A DNA stretch of 64,000 bases from Membranipora membranacea (GCA_914767715.1 OU612072.1:25730001-25794000); one strand, 5' to 3'; counted from the stretch's first letter, positions 11,931 through 25,400 are shown. The notes: generated by a model not told the origin, from the sequence alone. Program-made: numbers and translations.

Positions 11931-13239
11931 ACTGATGACCATCCTCCCTTGCCCCCCTCTGTAGTGTAGTAAATTGCTACAATGTAAATTGTCAGTACAA
12001 CATTTTCCTTGACCAATGTGATGCATCTTCAGCATGCGACTAATTCTCAGATTAAATTTCATTACCTTATTGGATGAATCATATATTTTTCAATATTAGG
12101 ATTTCCATTCTGCCTACATGATAGATCAAGTAAGGAGCATTAGCTGCGATACAGTGGAATAACCTGATTATAATTACAAAACGCAATAATATTGGTATTT
12201 TCATACATGATGATGAGTTTGAGCTAACATTTCACGCACAAGTCTGCCTTTTGTTGATGTAGTGATATAGTCAATATCACCTTCATTGCAAGAATGATAT
12301 AATGTAATTATTTTGTACCTTATCTCAAGTCTTATGTCAGGCATAATTGCAAATTTGTATGTGCCACCAACAGTTAGCCAATTTATCTCAGGTAAAGGAT
12401 AATTGAGCAATTTCACATTGTTAATCTCCTATCAGTTAGAAGTAAGATGATGAAAGTTGTTACAGCAAGATGCTGGGGAACGGTATGAGCTGGGCAAAAC
12501 ATTTTTGGAAGGGAATTAGGCTTTTTGACATTAAAAAAAGGCTAAAAATTCAGAATTGAGAGCTCACTGTTACCCCATACAGACCAAATTGATGCCGAAG
12601 CAGACACTTTGATAGTTCGAGCCCCCTTACGTTCAGGCATACTGTAATGTAGTTGGCAATGGAATGGAATTATTTGAATACCAATAACCTACGGCTGGGA
12701 ATCTATAGGTAGGGCCAGATGGCCAAGGCTCAACAACCTGAAATTGACTCAAGTATTACAAAAACACATTGGCTGTATTAATGTTCATTACCAGCAGGTG
12801 CTCAGGAGGGCCCCTTGTTTTATATGATGAAGGGATCATACTGATATAGCTGTTTTTCCTTGGCAAATTTCTGCTTGATGTAAGGTTGAGAGTTCATTAA
12901 CCCTGCTATCCTGCAGCCCCATGGCCCCATCAAATCATGCCTCTACACAAATATGGTCCAGACTCGAATACGGAAAAGCTTTTCAATCCTTCCCCAAATA
13001 TAGCTGAACCCCCCCCCCCTTTCATTTTCCTGGAGCAGTCCCCCTTTGCTCCGCTATAACTCCCCTCCTGCACCAACCTTGCCTGGCCCTACTACTTTAA
13101 TATCCATATATTCAGCCCCCCCCCCCCCCCCCCGTCACCCCAGAGCCATTGATCAACAACATTGTATGTTTATCTTGTTGCGAGATGGTTTTCTTTCTGT
13201 TTTAATTGTATTCAAATTGAAACAAACAATATTTATTAT
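11931..13239. other. Non-coding intergenic DNA
   Basis: No gene recognised. The part from about 12730 onward aligns with 33560-34012. The copy at 12960-13140 holds long C runs (about 13007-13020 and 13116-13133) that are shortened or absent in the second block. At 12147 there is a diverged half of the GGAATAACCTGATTATAATT hairpin motif found intact at 24450. Confidence 0.6.
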
Positions 13240-14305
13240 CACAGAGTAAGAATAAACAGAGGGGACACTTCAATGATCGTTATAGTGCCTGCGGTTTTGA
13301 TCCAATGAGGGAAAATCATCAATCTGGCCACCTGCAAACTTCAATAATTATATAAGTTACAATGTGAGGTTTTAGGCAGACATACCTACCTTTGATAGGT
13401 CATAATTCATTCTGTATTTATCCCAAAGACTGATTTCCAACTTTTATGAAATGTCCAACCTTCAAGCTATACACCATATTGTTGTCATTTTTTGCTAGGA
13501 TACATAGGCTATGAGTTATATGGGTTTTTAAAATGAGTTTTTCCATATAGATTTACATGTGACAATTGATGGATGGCTGGTCATCAAAATTAGGAAATGT
13601 CCGTGTACTGACCCAAGCTGCTTGTTAAAGGGCAACCAAGGTTTCGCAGCAATGCATTAATGGGTAGTAAATAATGTGCTAGGCAGCATCAGCTTTGTGC
13701 ATTACGCTATGCAAAACTCAAAGTAGTTGCTGACTCTAAGCTGGATAACAATTCAGTTTAGGGGAGGTTCCAAGACATTGCTGTAATGATGATAGAGCAC
13801 AGGCTAAAAAATAACAGGAACAGGAAACTGCTCTGTAGTATTCTATTTTAGCTGAGTTTGAGCACCTGATGGATGTAATGTTTCACAAGAATTCTGGCTG
13901 AATAATCATCCGATTAAGATTTTGTCTTTTTGCCTATGCAGAAGGTGCAATCTGCTATTAATCGATGAGAAGTTATTTGAAACCTTGGTTGCCCTTTAAT
14001 CTATGTGATATAACTCATTTTAAAAACCCATATAAATCATAGCCTATGTATCCTAGCAAAAAATGACAACAATATGGTGTATAGCTTTCACATTTCAAAA
14101 AAGTTGGAAATCAGTCTTTGGGATGAATACAGAAAGACTGATGGCCCAACAAAGGTAGGCATGTATGTATGAGAAAATCCATTATTAGCTTATATATTTA
14201 TTGAAAATTGGCAGGTGGTCAGATGATGATTTCCCCCCAGTAGCTCAAAAACCGCAGGCACTATAACGATCATTGAAGTGTCCCCTCTGTTTATCCTTAC
14301 TCTAT
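13240..14305. mobile_element. Foldback/hAT-like MITE with long inverted repeats, carrying a nested MITE
   Basis: Long terminal inverted repeats of at least 300 bp begin CACAGAGTAAG and end CTTACTCT. The same outer element without the nested piece is at 34021-34718, flanked there by an 8-bp duplication, GATATTAT. Related sequence near 18773-18785 has a single GATATTAT and no element, so it reads as an empty site. Eight-base target duplications fit the hAT superfamily. There is no ORF for a transposase. Confidence 0.75.
13625..13999. mobile_element. TTAA-flanked MITE nested in the hAT-like element
   Basis: About 375 bp with terminal inverted repeats TTAAAGGGCAACCAAGGTTTC at the left and the complement at the right. 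It is flanked by TTAA on both sides, the target site of piggyBac-type transposases. The homologous element at 34021-34718 lacks it, and the two copies align base for base through the insertion point. This shows an insertion after the block was duplicated. Confidence 0.8.
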
Positions 14306-15229
14306 GATATTATGATATTGGAATGATTATTGATCACATTCCACCTGTTCGCCTGGGGAGCAATGCACTTAGCTTGCTGTGCTTATCGATCATGTTGTTA
14401 GGGGTAACATGGTTCATTGACCTCATTTGAAGCATAAGGTTAAAGTCCGTTGCATAAGGCTAGCTATCACAACGTCTCATCCCAAGAACCCTCATCCCAG
14501 TCACATCAAAGCCTTCAGCTGAGCAATTTGGTATTTATAATGGACCAGGAAAAGAGTGAGTAAATAAATGCTCAAAGGACATTGGCACCGTTTTAAAATG
14601 TGTCTTATTTTTTATATAGGTATATGAAAAGTTAAAAAGCAATGGGACAGTCAAATAGCATGAAGCTAGAGCAGAGACTACCCAACTAGAACACTTAACG
14701 TCACACTCACCTGCCGGAAAGACAGAGCGAAACATTCGCAACCTGGATGTTTATTTTGTGTTTTGTTGGTTGTATATAAATCAAGCTGTTTGATTTATTG
14801 TTGGAGCGTGTACATTTATTATGTGACCATTGTGTCAATGACTTATAAATGACTGTATATCAACTGTACATCAACTGATTATAATTGTGATGGCATGCCT
14901 TATTTATACTATCGGCAGCATACTAAATGAGCACGTGACTTAATTAGTGGTCACTGCATATGAGGACACAACACTGGACTCAATCAAACCCCCTCCCACA
15001 GGCGCGCCCCGAGACCACTCAAGGAACCAGACTGAGCACATGTATCCACTCACATAAGGTACATGTTGTACAGAATAAAAAAACGCAATATATAGTTTTG
15101 TAAAGCCACATGATCAACTCAATGAAAATTAAGGGTGATCTTTTGTTTTTGGGTAAGTTGACCTAATCCATTCCACAAGGAAAGCAAGGTAGGTATAGAA
15201 CCAAATAGGAGTCTATAATCTCTCTTGAT
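14306..15229. other. Non-coding spacer downstream of gene C, duplicated at 34719-35398
   Basis: No gene recognised. The right-hand block matches it until about 15058, where a deletion in that block removes exons 3-6 of the C copy. Confidence 0.6.
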
Positions 15230-18200
15230 TCAGATAAGTCCTAGATCATTAGCTGGACAGGTGAATTCTTGTATATGTGGACACAGTTCTGCAGCCTTTT
15301 CTGTCAAGCCGGCAAGTATTGGTCTAGCTGGGCACCCTTTATCCACCATACAGTAAAGACATCTCAATGCGGCATTGAAGTTCTCACTAAAATTTAAGAG
15401 AATTAAAATGATATAACACATAAAATTAGTGCTAATGGCATTTCTATTGACTAATTTGACTGTGTCAATCATGCATTCTCCATGTAGAGAAAGAATAAAC
15501 ATAAATTATATTAAATATTAAACTGTTCTCCTCTTATAAGAGAGATTGCTTGTATACTGTTTGGATTCGATTTGTCAGAGTTCAGGACTTGTGCAAAGTG
15601 AGTGTATTTTGAGCTTTAGACGGAGCACACTCCCCAAATGCAGAATTATTTTTACGGTCTAAACTCCGTAACCTGGCTCTATGAAATTAATTAAATGTGA
15701 CGTGATTTACCAAAGAAGCGTGGGTGTACTATCTATGCTCTTGAATTTTCTTTCGTTTACAGGAGCTAGGAGGAGTGTGTAACAATAGTTCAGTTGCCTG
15801 CACCCTGTAAGGACAAATAATCAACAAGTAAAAAAGACTCTGCTTCGTATCTTTACACATATTGCAATAAATCAAATAGAAATAAATAGCATAGCCTACA
15901 AACTATCATCGGCTTCATTGAGCCTCATGATTAAAAATTGATTAGCTTAAGTTCTTACCTTCTGCAACAAGGGGTGGTGGGCATTGAGTTTCTCTCTCAC
16001 GAGCAGCAATGAATCTCAGGATCATATGCACAGTGGCGATGGGATCATCAAACTGGTAGCTAACAGTCATCTCCCGGTGAATTTGGCCAGCCCTGTAATA
16101 AAATATAGCTGTTGACTTCATTTTCATCACAACCAAGTGATATTTTAATACATGACCTTTGAACACAAGTGGTTCTATCATTGTATTTATATTCTTTGTC
16201 ATTCCAGTGTCCACAAATATTTAAACTTCAAATTGTTAACAGGGAACCTGGACAAAGTATGGTCAACAATATAAGGTAAACTGTGGAATGTGAGCCGGTG
16301 GCGACAAGGTTATTGCCAGATGCGGCCAACAGAAAACTAACCTCAAGCAATCACCAGCCTTCTGAAGGTTCACAATGTCTTCGAATATTTCCTTAGCCAC
16401 AAGTTCCCATGCTTATAAAGTAAAAGATTAAACAAGTTTCCAAAGGTTTTCATGGCGGAACCGTATGAACTCGGTAAAAATAAATGTACTTTTAAACCTC
16501 CAGTTTAGCTCAACACAGTTTATTAAGAATACAGTTACTGTGATTTCTTTTTATAGTGTAATTTCCAGGCCGTAGTTTTAAAAAAAACTGGTAGTGGAGG
16601 CAATCAGTATCATCACCAGTAAGCTCCTCCCCAAGAAATTTGAGGCAAATAATAAGCAAATGGAAATACCAGAGAATCTGATTCTGCCATGAACTACTCA
16701 ATTATACTGTTAAATAGGCCATTCTACTTAGCATTTCGGTCCCGTAGTTTTAGGGGAGGCAGGTACTGCCTCCCCTGAAACTACGGCACTGAATTTTACG
16801 ATCAGGATCCAAATAAGGAGTGAGTATTGCATAGTTATATGTAAACAATCTGAATTTTAAAAATGGCATGTAAGAATTGATCAGTAACCTACCTGGCAGC
16901 CCACAACCTTCACAGGCTACACTTTCATCTTGCTCACAGACACAAGTCTCCACACTAAATCTGAGTCCTTTAGGGCAGCTGTGGGTGTGAATCAGTCTGG
17001 TAACGTTGTCATACTGAGTGAACTTTTCACATTCGTGTTTAGCTATTTGTATGTACTTGTTACCGTTCCTCTGACACGAGCAATCATGAACTGCAAAACA
17101 AGGAGTCAGGACTATGAGGTCAACATCATCAATGTATGCATTCTACCTACACCACGACAGTATTTCTCTACCTTTTCTACTAGTATGTAAAGGGCTAAGA
17201 CATCGGTTACGGGAGTTCAAAAATTCATGGTTTAAGTCCAATGAACATAAATCTGGTGATCAGATTCCAACCAGTATTTCAGTGATCTGTTTATAGGCAT
17301 TATTTGAGTGGATCTTCACAAGCTGATCATCACAACTTTTTTGAGAACTTGACCCAGCAAGCCTAGCCTGGGAGGTGAGACTAGACATTTTCACAAGGAT
17401 AGTTAGGTTTCAGATCGCAAGCAATGATGAAAAGGTCAAACATACCCTTCCTCAAGCTAGATGCAGATACATTATGAAATATGACAGCGTTTATCAATAG
17501 AACGATCCAATTTGTTAGCATTGTGTTCTAAGTTGGAAGTGCTAACTGACACAAAGAATGATGAGTTTAACTCACACGATTCCAGATCAATGTGATAATG
17601 AAAATGTGGGTGGAAACTTTTTAAAACTGGATGATGAATGTCCACATTACAATTTGTGTGAGCTGTGTAAAAAACCAATAAATGATTATTTATGGACCAA
17701 AAACTGCATCTTGATGAACAAATAAATTTTGTTGCTAGGACTTACAGAGACTGCTAGCGTTTAATATTATTGTTACAGAAATATCATTTTGTATAAAGAC
17801 TGCAGGTAAGAGTGTTTAGCTGAGGGTTGGCAAATTGAAGAAAGAAGATCTAAATTTGATGTCATTGTCAGGCAGAGTTGTAGACTCATACTCAAAGAGA
17901 AGGCTTCTCCCAAGCGAACATTGGACCTCTAGCATTCATATCCTCTCCTTGTCAATAGCGCTACAGCCTGACCCTACATTTGAGTTTCTTGTGTATAGTT
18001 AAATCCCCTTGATCTGTAAGCCCTTAATCATTAAACAGACCAAAACAAGCCTAAAAACCTTTTACCAGTTATTTAAAGTTAGTCAATGTCAAGTTTGACC
18101 AGACCCTCGCAACAAACAGCTTAAGATATGCAGGTCAGGTCACTTCTACAGTCAGATGTTTTAAACTGTCCCCTGCAATCACCTTCTCCATCTTCAAATA

Positions 18201-18240
18201 AAACAGCAGAGATCAGCAGAATAATCATAGTAGTCAACAT
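15230..18240 (-). CDS. SCR gene C: secreted cysteine-rich protein with CBM14-like domain
   Basis: Six exons on the minus strand: 18240-18183, 17090-16893, 16411-16342, 16092-15959, 15804-15711 and 15386-15230 (stop TGA), about 236 residues. The phases are the same as in genes A, B and D. Exon 1 encodes a hydrophobic leader (MLTTMIILLISAVLF). Its donor, GTGATT, is weak and the exon is 21 nt shorter than in B and D, so it is the least certain part. Exon 2 is the CBM14-like domain (VHDCSCQ, EKFTQYDN, SCPKGLRFS, CVCEQ, CEGC). Exons 4 and 5 differ most from the other members. Exon 6 keeps the closing cysteines (RCLYCMVDKGC, LCPH, FTCPAND). It probably acts outside the cell; the ligand is unknown. 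Confidence 0.85.
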
Positions 18241-19747
18241 TGTGCATCAACGCTGAAGTTCTCTTTAGCCCAAATAATTAGGTGCTTGCTACTCCTGGTT
18301 TCAGCCTAAAATGAAAATCAGAAAATTTGATGGAAACATGACCACTAAATTAAAAATTATAATGATTAATGTTAACCTGAGAGCCTATTCGCTAGAAGAG
18401 TAAAAAAGTAACTGAGTACCTTTAATCATTACATATTTCATCTCATGGCTGTTACCCATTTTATACGATTCTCCAAACTTGAATTTATGTACCATATTCA
18501 AGTCACTTTTGGCTAGGATATGTTAGGCAAACTATCTACAGATATAGAAGCTGTGAAATTGTCACCCTCTTTCTGTTTAGATAAACTGAATGCTAGCTTT
18601 TGGTGTAGTTTGGACTAAAACCCTGAGTTTTCCTGGGGGAGGCCCCCCATGCTCATGCCCATGGATACAGCCCTCATCACCCCAGAGCCACTGATTAACA
18701 GAATTGTATATTAATTCTCGCCGGGAGAACGTTTTTCTTTTTGTTTTATGAGATTGAAATGAAAACAAACAAAGATATTATGATATCAAACTGAGTGATA
18801 TTCACTTTCCACCTCTTTGCCTGGGGAGCAATGCACTCAGCTTGCTGTGGTAAGAAATAATATTGTTAGAGGTAACAGGGTTCGTTGTAGATTTGTGTTT
18901 ATTTGATCTTTAAGTATATTGTTCCTTATAGTTTGCGTTAAATTGAATAGTTAATTATTGACAGCATTTTTATTGAACGAGGCACATTTTTATGTACCAC
19001 ATTAATTGCACCATTTTCTATTCCAGTTTCACGGGACCTTCGGGGATTAGAATAAAACCTGTGGTCCTGTGATACTATAAGTAATCTCTCAAATCTCGTG
19101 TAAATAAATCAAGAAGCCTTGTAGTCCAGAACAGTTATACCTCAGCTAGCCGAGCATTCAGCTCCCTCAACATCCTCTGTACGTCAACATCAGAGAGCCA
19201 CAAGATTCCTACCGCTATACCACCTAAATCCTGTACTGTTAGCACAGCACACCTAAGCGCTAGTCTCTAGATACAGCTGTGGTTATACCCCGCTGTATCC
19301 TCTCGTCTTGTGTGACGACTACCCCCTTCTCGTCGTGTCGTCATTTACTGCTACGCCACGTTACTCTACTGCCGTTGATCTCGCTGCTGATGCTTGCTGA
19401 GTCAAACTGTAACTGTATACGATAACCTCTTGGATTATTCATTAAACCACCCTGTTGCTGATGGAGAGCTGCTGGAGATACGTTATACACTTCACTGGTA
19501 CCAGGTGCGTGCCTCGTTAAATTTTTACAGCCGTAAATTTTTTTTACTAGGATTTGGTTAGGGCTGTTTTTGCAAGCTCGCCTTTTTCAACCAATAGTGC
19601 AGATTTTTGGGCTCATGCACTCTTGTTGCTGGGCTGTACTCGGTTGTGTGATTGTGGTTGTGAGGTACTACTTTCAATGTGTGTCTTGATATCTTGCCTC
19701 TTTGGAGTTGTGTTTCTTGCCAATAATCTTTGTTGGTTTGTCTCAGC
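18241..19747. other. Intergenic DNA with LTR-like leader ahead of the SAP ORF
   Basis: The first part (18241-18880) aligns with the DNA beyond the first exon of gene D (23389-24010), so genes C and D are old tandem duplicates of each other. From about 19000 to 19530 the sequence looks like a leader: AATAAAACC near 19050 and TGGTACCAGGTGCG near 19497, the latter a possible tRNA primer site. No matching second LTR was found. In the right block about 400 bp of this leader is missing (join near 37707). Confidence 0.4.
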
Positions 19748-20497
19748 ATGGAGGGCTTTAGTATCTCGAGGTCAGAGCTCGATAAGTTAGGTGCAAAGGC
19801 GCTCAGGGATATTTTGAAATCAACCTAATTACCGGTTAGCGGCAGAGACAAAGTGCTCATTGATAAATTTACTCAAAACTCCTCACGGTTTCAAATCGAT
19901 TCAACAGGAGGTGATTTTGAAATGGCATCTCAATCTTGATTTTTTCCTGCTGCTCATAGCACTGACCAAGAAGCCAAATTATTTTCATCAGACATTGTAC
20001 AAGTAAATCAAGGCTCAATAGGCAGTGCTGAAATTCAGCATCCAGCATCACAACACGATGTTAGGGGTCGGCAGCAATCTGATAATGGTTGCGAAGACCA
20101 ACAGATGCCTGGTCATAATGATAGTAATGGTCAACATGTGCAACAAGGTCGAAATCATAGGCCGCTCAATGGTAGTGTAAATGGCGAGCAGCAGCAAAAT
20201 CAAGTAGGATCAAATCAATCTGCCGCGCCCATTGATTTTACATGCCAGCAAGATGGTAGGATAAGCATGCATATTTTTCCATCTAGTGCTATTCATCAAA
20301 ACAATGGAAACAATGGATGGCTTTTGAATGGTCAAGCTGTGTCATCTGGAAACTCGTTTCAGGCTAATCAACCCAGACCCAGACCCAGAATATTTTACAC
20401 TGGCTGGGAAGAAAGCATGTGGAACAAGCAAGATGATGCTTTTTACAGAGTGCAACTGTTGATCAGTACTACTCATCTTACGCCACTCAGCCCATAA
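19748..20497 (+). pseudogene. SAP-domain ORF, broken copy
   Basis: From ATG at 19748 the frame reads MEGFSISRSELDKLGAKALR and then meets two stops (TAA after DILKST, and TGA after ASQS). Past these stops it stays open to 20497. Residues about 8-45 fit a SAP DNA-binding motif (helix, LPVSGRDKVLIDKF, helix). The middle is rich in Gln, Asn and Ser. The end reads WEESMWNKQDDAFYRVQLL. The copy at 37982 lacks the stops but has its own frameshift. It could be a cellular gene or the gag-like part of a retroelement, and I cannot decide which. Confidence 0.55.
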
Positions 20498-20992
20498 CTC
20501 TGCTCTCAAACGTGAATAAGAAAATAAGTTTTTTACTAGATACTCGAATTGTACATAGGTTTAATAATTTTTACAAATGAATAAACATTGAAAACAGCAA
20601 ACTATGAACAAATATATTTTGGCGATGGGCAAAGTTTGCATGCCATATTTAACTGGTGAAAATCCATGCACAGTCAGTTTGACATCCTAGCATAATTATA
20701 GCAGCTCAACGCCATCGCTTATGTTTAATAATTTGACAATATTGAAATGTTAGTTGAGATGTTGGTTAAAATATTAATGGAAATGTTAGTTGAAATGTGA
20801 TTCAAATGGTTGAAGTTGGTAAACGGCTGCAATGAAGAAATTGGAAGTGGCATTGGTTCACATCAGCAATGCAATGTGGTTACATTTTAACGTCCAGAAC
20901 AAGTGGAAAGGACCAAAAATATGCAGCAAAGAAGAAAAATTACAGAACATGAAATGAGTTGGTTAGCTTCTTTGAGACTGTCCAGTTTAGAC

Positions 20993-23388
20993 TTAAGCTG
21001 GACATGTAAACTCCTGTATCTGACATAGCTGTGCAGCAGCCTCACTCAGGTTGTTTCTAAAATCTCTTGCTACTTTGCACCCGTCATTTTCAACACATCT
21101 AAGGCATCTTTCGGCCGCCTTAACATTTTCGCTATGGAATAAGATGAAGATTATGAGCCTTCATAGCAATTAGATATAAATTTAAAATGAAAGTGATGAA
21201 TAGAATGCAATTCAGAATAAAAGTTAAACTATTTGCATCATTATGCAATCTGAGTTTCATTAATTGATGATATTTTCTCAGAGATCGACCACAACCTCAC
21301 ATTCCACTGGCTCAAAATTTAAAGTTTTTACTGAATTCATCTCCTTGCCCCGAAAATTTCGGTTTGCCATCACCGATTGTGGCTACTATATACCACAGTA
21401 GTTAGCTATGACAGTCTTAGTCAAAATAATTACCTACTTACCAAAGAAGTTTTGGTGTGTTTTCTACTCTGATAATGCTACTCATATTGTGGGGAGCCAA
21501 CATGAGATGGTAGCATTGGTCAAGTCGCTCACAACCTGTAAAACATCGTATTTAGTAATCTGGTATGTGTTCTTCCCATGAAGAGGCTCGCATCAATCAG
21601 TATCAGCTATACTTATATCAATCATTCTTAACAATGTCTAGGAAATTCTAATCTAATCAATTAACAGTATAAATCATTTCCAGACATTATATTCACAAAA
21701 ATTCTCACCCTTTGCAAGATTTGAGGAACATGGAGCCCCTCTTTCAGCAGCTCTGAATTGTAAGGTTATCAAAGTCATCGCCACTGGATCTTTAACAATA
21801 CAGCTTTCAAAAAGCTCTTGGGCTATCTGGTTAGCACTGCAACATATGAAAGAGAGGAAGTAATGAGTCATTTGATACGGCCTGAATTCTCCAGCTGAAT
21901 TCGCAGAATTGTTCAGTCATTCATTTAAATTTTCAGTGCTAGTGAACTAGTGTTAAATCAAACGCTGCTCATCAAAGTATTTATTGTGGATATTGGTTTG
22001 TTATGCTATGATGTTTTCTATTTCTGAGCTCTAACAAATTCGATAGGCTGGTTTTCAATTCAAATAATTACATGTTACAATTATAATGTTACTACTATCC
22101 TCTAACTAGTGAACTATATAACTATTATTAGTTTATAAATAGAAAATACAATTATCAAACTAACCCTTCGCAATCGCCAGTCTTCCTCCTTGCAGTGCTA
22201 TTTTCAAATATTAGCATGCTTTCAACTTCACAAACTGAATATTAGATAATAATAGATATTCACAAATACATGTTCATTTATGTGCCAACATCATGATCAG
22301 GTTTGGTGTGAATATGTGATAAGTCCAAAGAGAGCGCATTCCGTCATCTATATATGTCAACAAAGGGGGTTAACATCTACACTATATATTTGCCATCAAG
22401 GGTATTGAGAGGAAGATTAACTCCCTTTTGTGATAATTGAACATGAATTGATAGGGCTTTCATGGGCATATTGTAATCAAGTCAGAAATAGAGAAGAAAT
22501 TGTTGATTGCATAAAGAGAGAAATTTTGATACTCACTAGTTCTGTTCTTTACTCAGTGGTAGCAAATTCATGTAACTTACATCAGACAAAACAGACACAG
22601 TTCAATAATATACTTTGTTCATCAATTTAGATGGAGCTCAAAGCCAATTCAAATCTCATTTTACTGGACACCAAGCAAAAAAAGATGGCACCTTTTTCTT
22701 AGAAGTTTTACCATGGCTAAGTCTACCAGGAAGAAAATGTTCAGGATACCTAAATGACCTACCTATTGGACCACAACCTTCACAGGCTACCTCTTGAGAA
22801 TGCTCACAGACACAAGTTTCCGCGCTGAATCTGAGTCCTGGAGGGCAACTGTGGGTGTGAGTCAGTCCGGTCGTGTTGTCGTACTGAGTGAACATTTCAC
22901 ATTTGTCTTCCGCTAATTGTATGTACATGTTTCCATTTTTCTGACATGAACAGTTATGAGCTACAATACAATGGAGTTAATTCGCTGAGGCAATGCGATC
23001 CAAGGAATTATTTTAGGTTAACGGGTAATTGAAACACAACTAACCAAACCTATTGGTAATTTGGCGAGTTCAAGTTTGTGTCTTCATTTTTATAACAAAA
23101 ATATAAAATGCCGGCTTTTATTGTAATGCATATAGTACTCACAGTATGGGTACTGGATGTCAGGGGTTTTTGTTCCTGTTTACAAAGTTGAAAGCCACAA
23201 TGTAAATAGCGGCGGGTTCATATTGTAGCGATTGAGCATGTGGTTGACCACAAAAACCAATGCCAGGTCACGTTGATGATGCTTGAGAATCCCATTTATG
23301 GGCACTTACCTTTTCTCTTCAAGCTAGCTGTGAATGATAATCCAAAAAAAACAGCAGAGATCAATAGAATAATCTTAGTAGTCGACAT
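20993..23388 (-). CDS. SCR gene D: secreted cysteine-rich protein with CBM14-like domain
   Basis: A complete six-exon gene on the minus strand: 23388-23310, 22960-22763, 22234-22165, 21836-21709, 21535-21442 and 21131-20993 (stop TAA), 235 residues. Every border is GT..AG and the phases (1,1,2,1,2) keep the frame throughout. Exon 1 (79 nt) encodes a signal peptide (MSTTKIILLISAVFFGLSFT) and ends at GTAAGT. Exon 2 has the CBM14-like cysteine pattern (HNCSCQ, EMFTQYDN, SCPPGLRFS, CVCE, CEGC). Exon 6 has RCLRCVENDGC, LCQ and FTCPA. Exon 1 and its upstream DNA resemble those of gene C. The protein is probably secreted; its role is unknown. Confidence 0.9.
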
Positions 23389-24904
23389 TGTGCATCAACA
23401 CTGATGTTCTCTTTAGTCCAAATAATTAGGTGCTTGCTACTCCCATTTCAGCCTAAAATGAATATCACAAAATTTGATGGACACGTGACCAATAAATTAA
23501 AAATTATGGTGATCAATAGTGAAAGTGATAAATTGATATAATGATTAATGTTAACCTCAGAGCCTATTCACTAAAAGAGTAAAAAGTAACTACGTACCTT
23601 TAATAGGCCATAATTCATTACGTATTTCATATCATGACTGATACCCATTTGCTACGAATCTCCAAACTTCAATTTACGTACCATATTCAAGTCATCATTG
23701 GCTAGGATACGTTAGGCAACCTATCTACAGACATAAAAGCTATGAAATTGTCAGCCTCCTTCTGTTTAGATAAACTGATAGATAGCTTTTGGTGTCTTTT
23801 GGACTATAACCTTGAGTCTTCCTGGAGGATTCCCCCATGCTCCGCTATAGCGCCCCTCTCGCACCCACACTGCCTGTCCTTACCACTTTAAAGCCATGGA
23901 TACATCCCTCAGCACCCCAGAGGCACTGATTAACAGCATTGTATATTAATCTTGTTGCGAGAATGGTTTTCTTTCTATTTTATGAGATTCAAGATATAAC
24001 AAATAAAATATATTATGATATTGGAATGATTCGCCTTGGGAGCAATGGACTCAGCATGCTGTGCTAATCAATCATGTTGTTGGGGGTGACAAGGTTCCGC
24101 GACCTCATTTGACACATAAGGTTACACTCTGTTTCATATGGCTAGCTATCACAACTCCCCATACCTAGAACCCCATCCCATTCACATCACAGGCTTCTGC
24201 TGAGTAATTTGGTGAAATTGCGAGAATGCTTTCAACACAGACACATAAATAATGCCCAAAGGACATTGGAACCGTTTAAAAAATGTCTTAATTATCTATT
24301 ATGAAGCCCTTACAATAGATCATTACTGATCATTCCCGATTATAATGTGATGACTCAATTATCGCCTTCTGTTGTTGAATGAGGTAAAACTTCAAATTGA
24401 ACTTTTTTCAAATGGTTAGGATATTGATTTTTGATGATAATAATACATCGGAATAACCTGATTATAATTGCAAAATGCAATTATAATCAGGTTATTCCAT
24501 TGTATATACAGTCACCATATGACAAACTTAACTGTGTATTACACCAATAACCATCAGTACGCAGCCGTAAGTATTTGTCACTGATAAAATACTCAGGTGG
24601 AAAATTCTCATCAAGGCATTCATACCATAAACTGTCCCTGAATTGGTTTAGCCTCTTATACTTAGATTGGAAATTTGGAAAACACCTTTTATTTGGTTAA
24701 TTGAATCCTACTAAGCCAATCAGAAGTGGTCATCTCATTTGATGCCTAAACCAAAACGTGGTCTGTTTACCTGCATGTCTACCTGCAAGTTGGCAGGTTT
24801 CCAGCGCCAGCCTCTCCAGCTGTGACATTAGAAACCGTTGTGCCACAATCGGTTTATCGTTCCAGGTCAGCAACAAATTCTCAAATAACAGGCTAATATT
24901 AGAA
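23389..24904. other. Non-coding DNA upstream of gene D
   Basis: The stretch to 23590 is shared with 39942-40127, and that is where homology between the two large blocks ends. The rest to about 24200 is shared with the DNA beyond gene C (18241-18880) and with 33700-34850. No TATA box is obvious before gene D. Confidence 0.55.
24450..24498. repeat. Perfect 23-bp hairpin
   Basis: The 23 bases starting GGAATAACCTGATTATAATT are followed by a 3-base loop (AAA) and their exact complement. A one-sided, slightly diverged copy is at about 12147-12175. This is probably a tiny palindromic transposon or its remnant. Confidence 0.85.
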
Positions 24905-25400
24905 ACATTGGGGGCTCAGTAGATGACTGGTGTCAGGCACCATATTCCATTCTCTCGCTGTTCGAAGAACGATCGTCGGCAGTGAGTGGCGTTGATTTTG
25001 CGAGTAAAATACTGGTGCTGGTGGCGGCGTGCTGAGTTATGTGCTGATCTAGTGATGCATTTAGCAAGAACTGATGGATTGCTGTGATCGTATTGGCTAA
25101 ATACTTTAAGCCTGCGCTCACCTCTACGCTGGGAAAGTGGTGGCAGGTTAAGCTGCTGTAAGAGACTTGTTGTGCTGGTTTTGCGGTCGGTCTTTCTGAT
25201 ACCGCAGATAAGGAGTGCAGCTCATCGTTGGACAGATTCTAGTCGTTTGGCCTGAGTTTCCTTATTCTTACTGGTGCTGATCTTACTATTAGTGCAAACA
25301 GCCCACCTTCTTCACCATGTTTACCAGTGGACCGCAACTTAAGTTGGGTATCATCACGATCATCTCACACTCCAGTGACTAATCATTTCCTCATTTTATT
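24905..25400 (-). mobile_element. 3' fragment of a CR1/Jockey-type LINE
   Basis: Read on the minus strand this gives the C-terminal tail typical of these reverse transcriptases: AALLICG, then TSTTSLLQQLNLPPLSQRR, then FTRKINATHCRRSFFEQRENG. That matches the family pattern of SVTSML..L.W..L..RR followed by ..R....SFFPRTI..WN. A stop follows near 24910. The rest of the element is missing. It is too short to be a functional gene. Confidence 0.65.

Noticed and set aside
11675-12062. Overlapping Cys/Trp-rich ORFs on the minus strand
   Set aside because: They are translations of the GCACCAC minisatellite.
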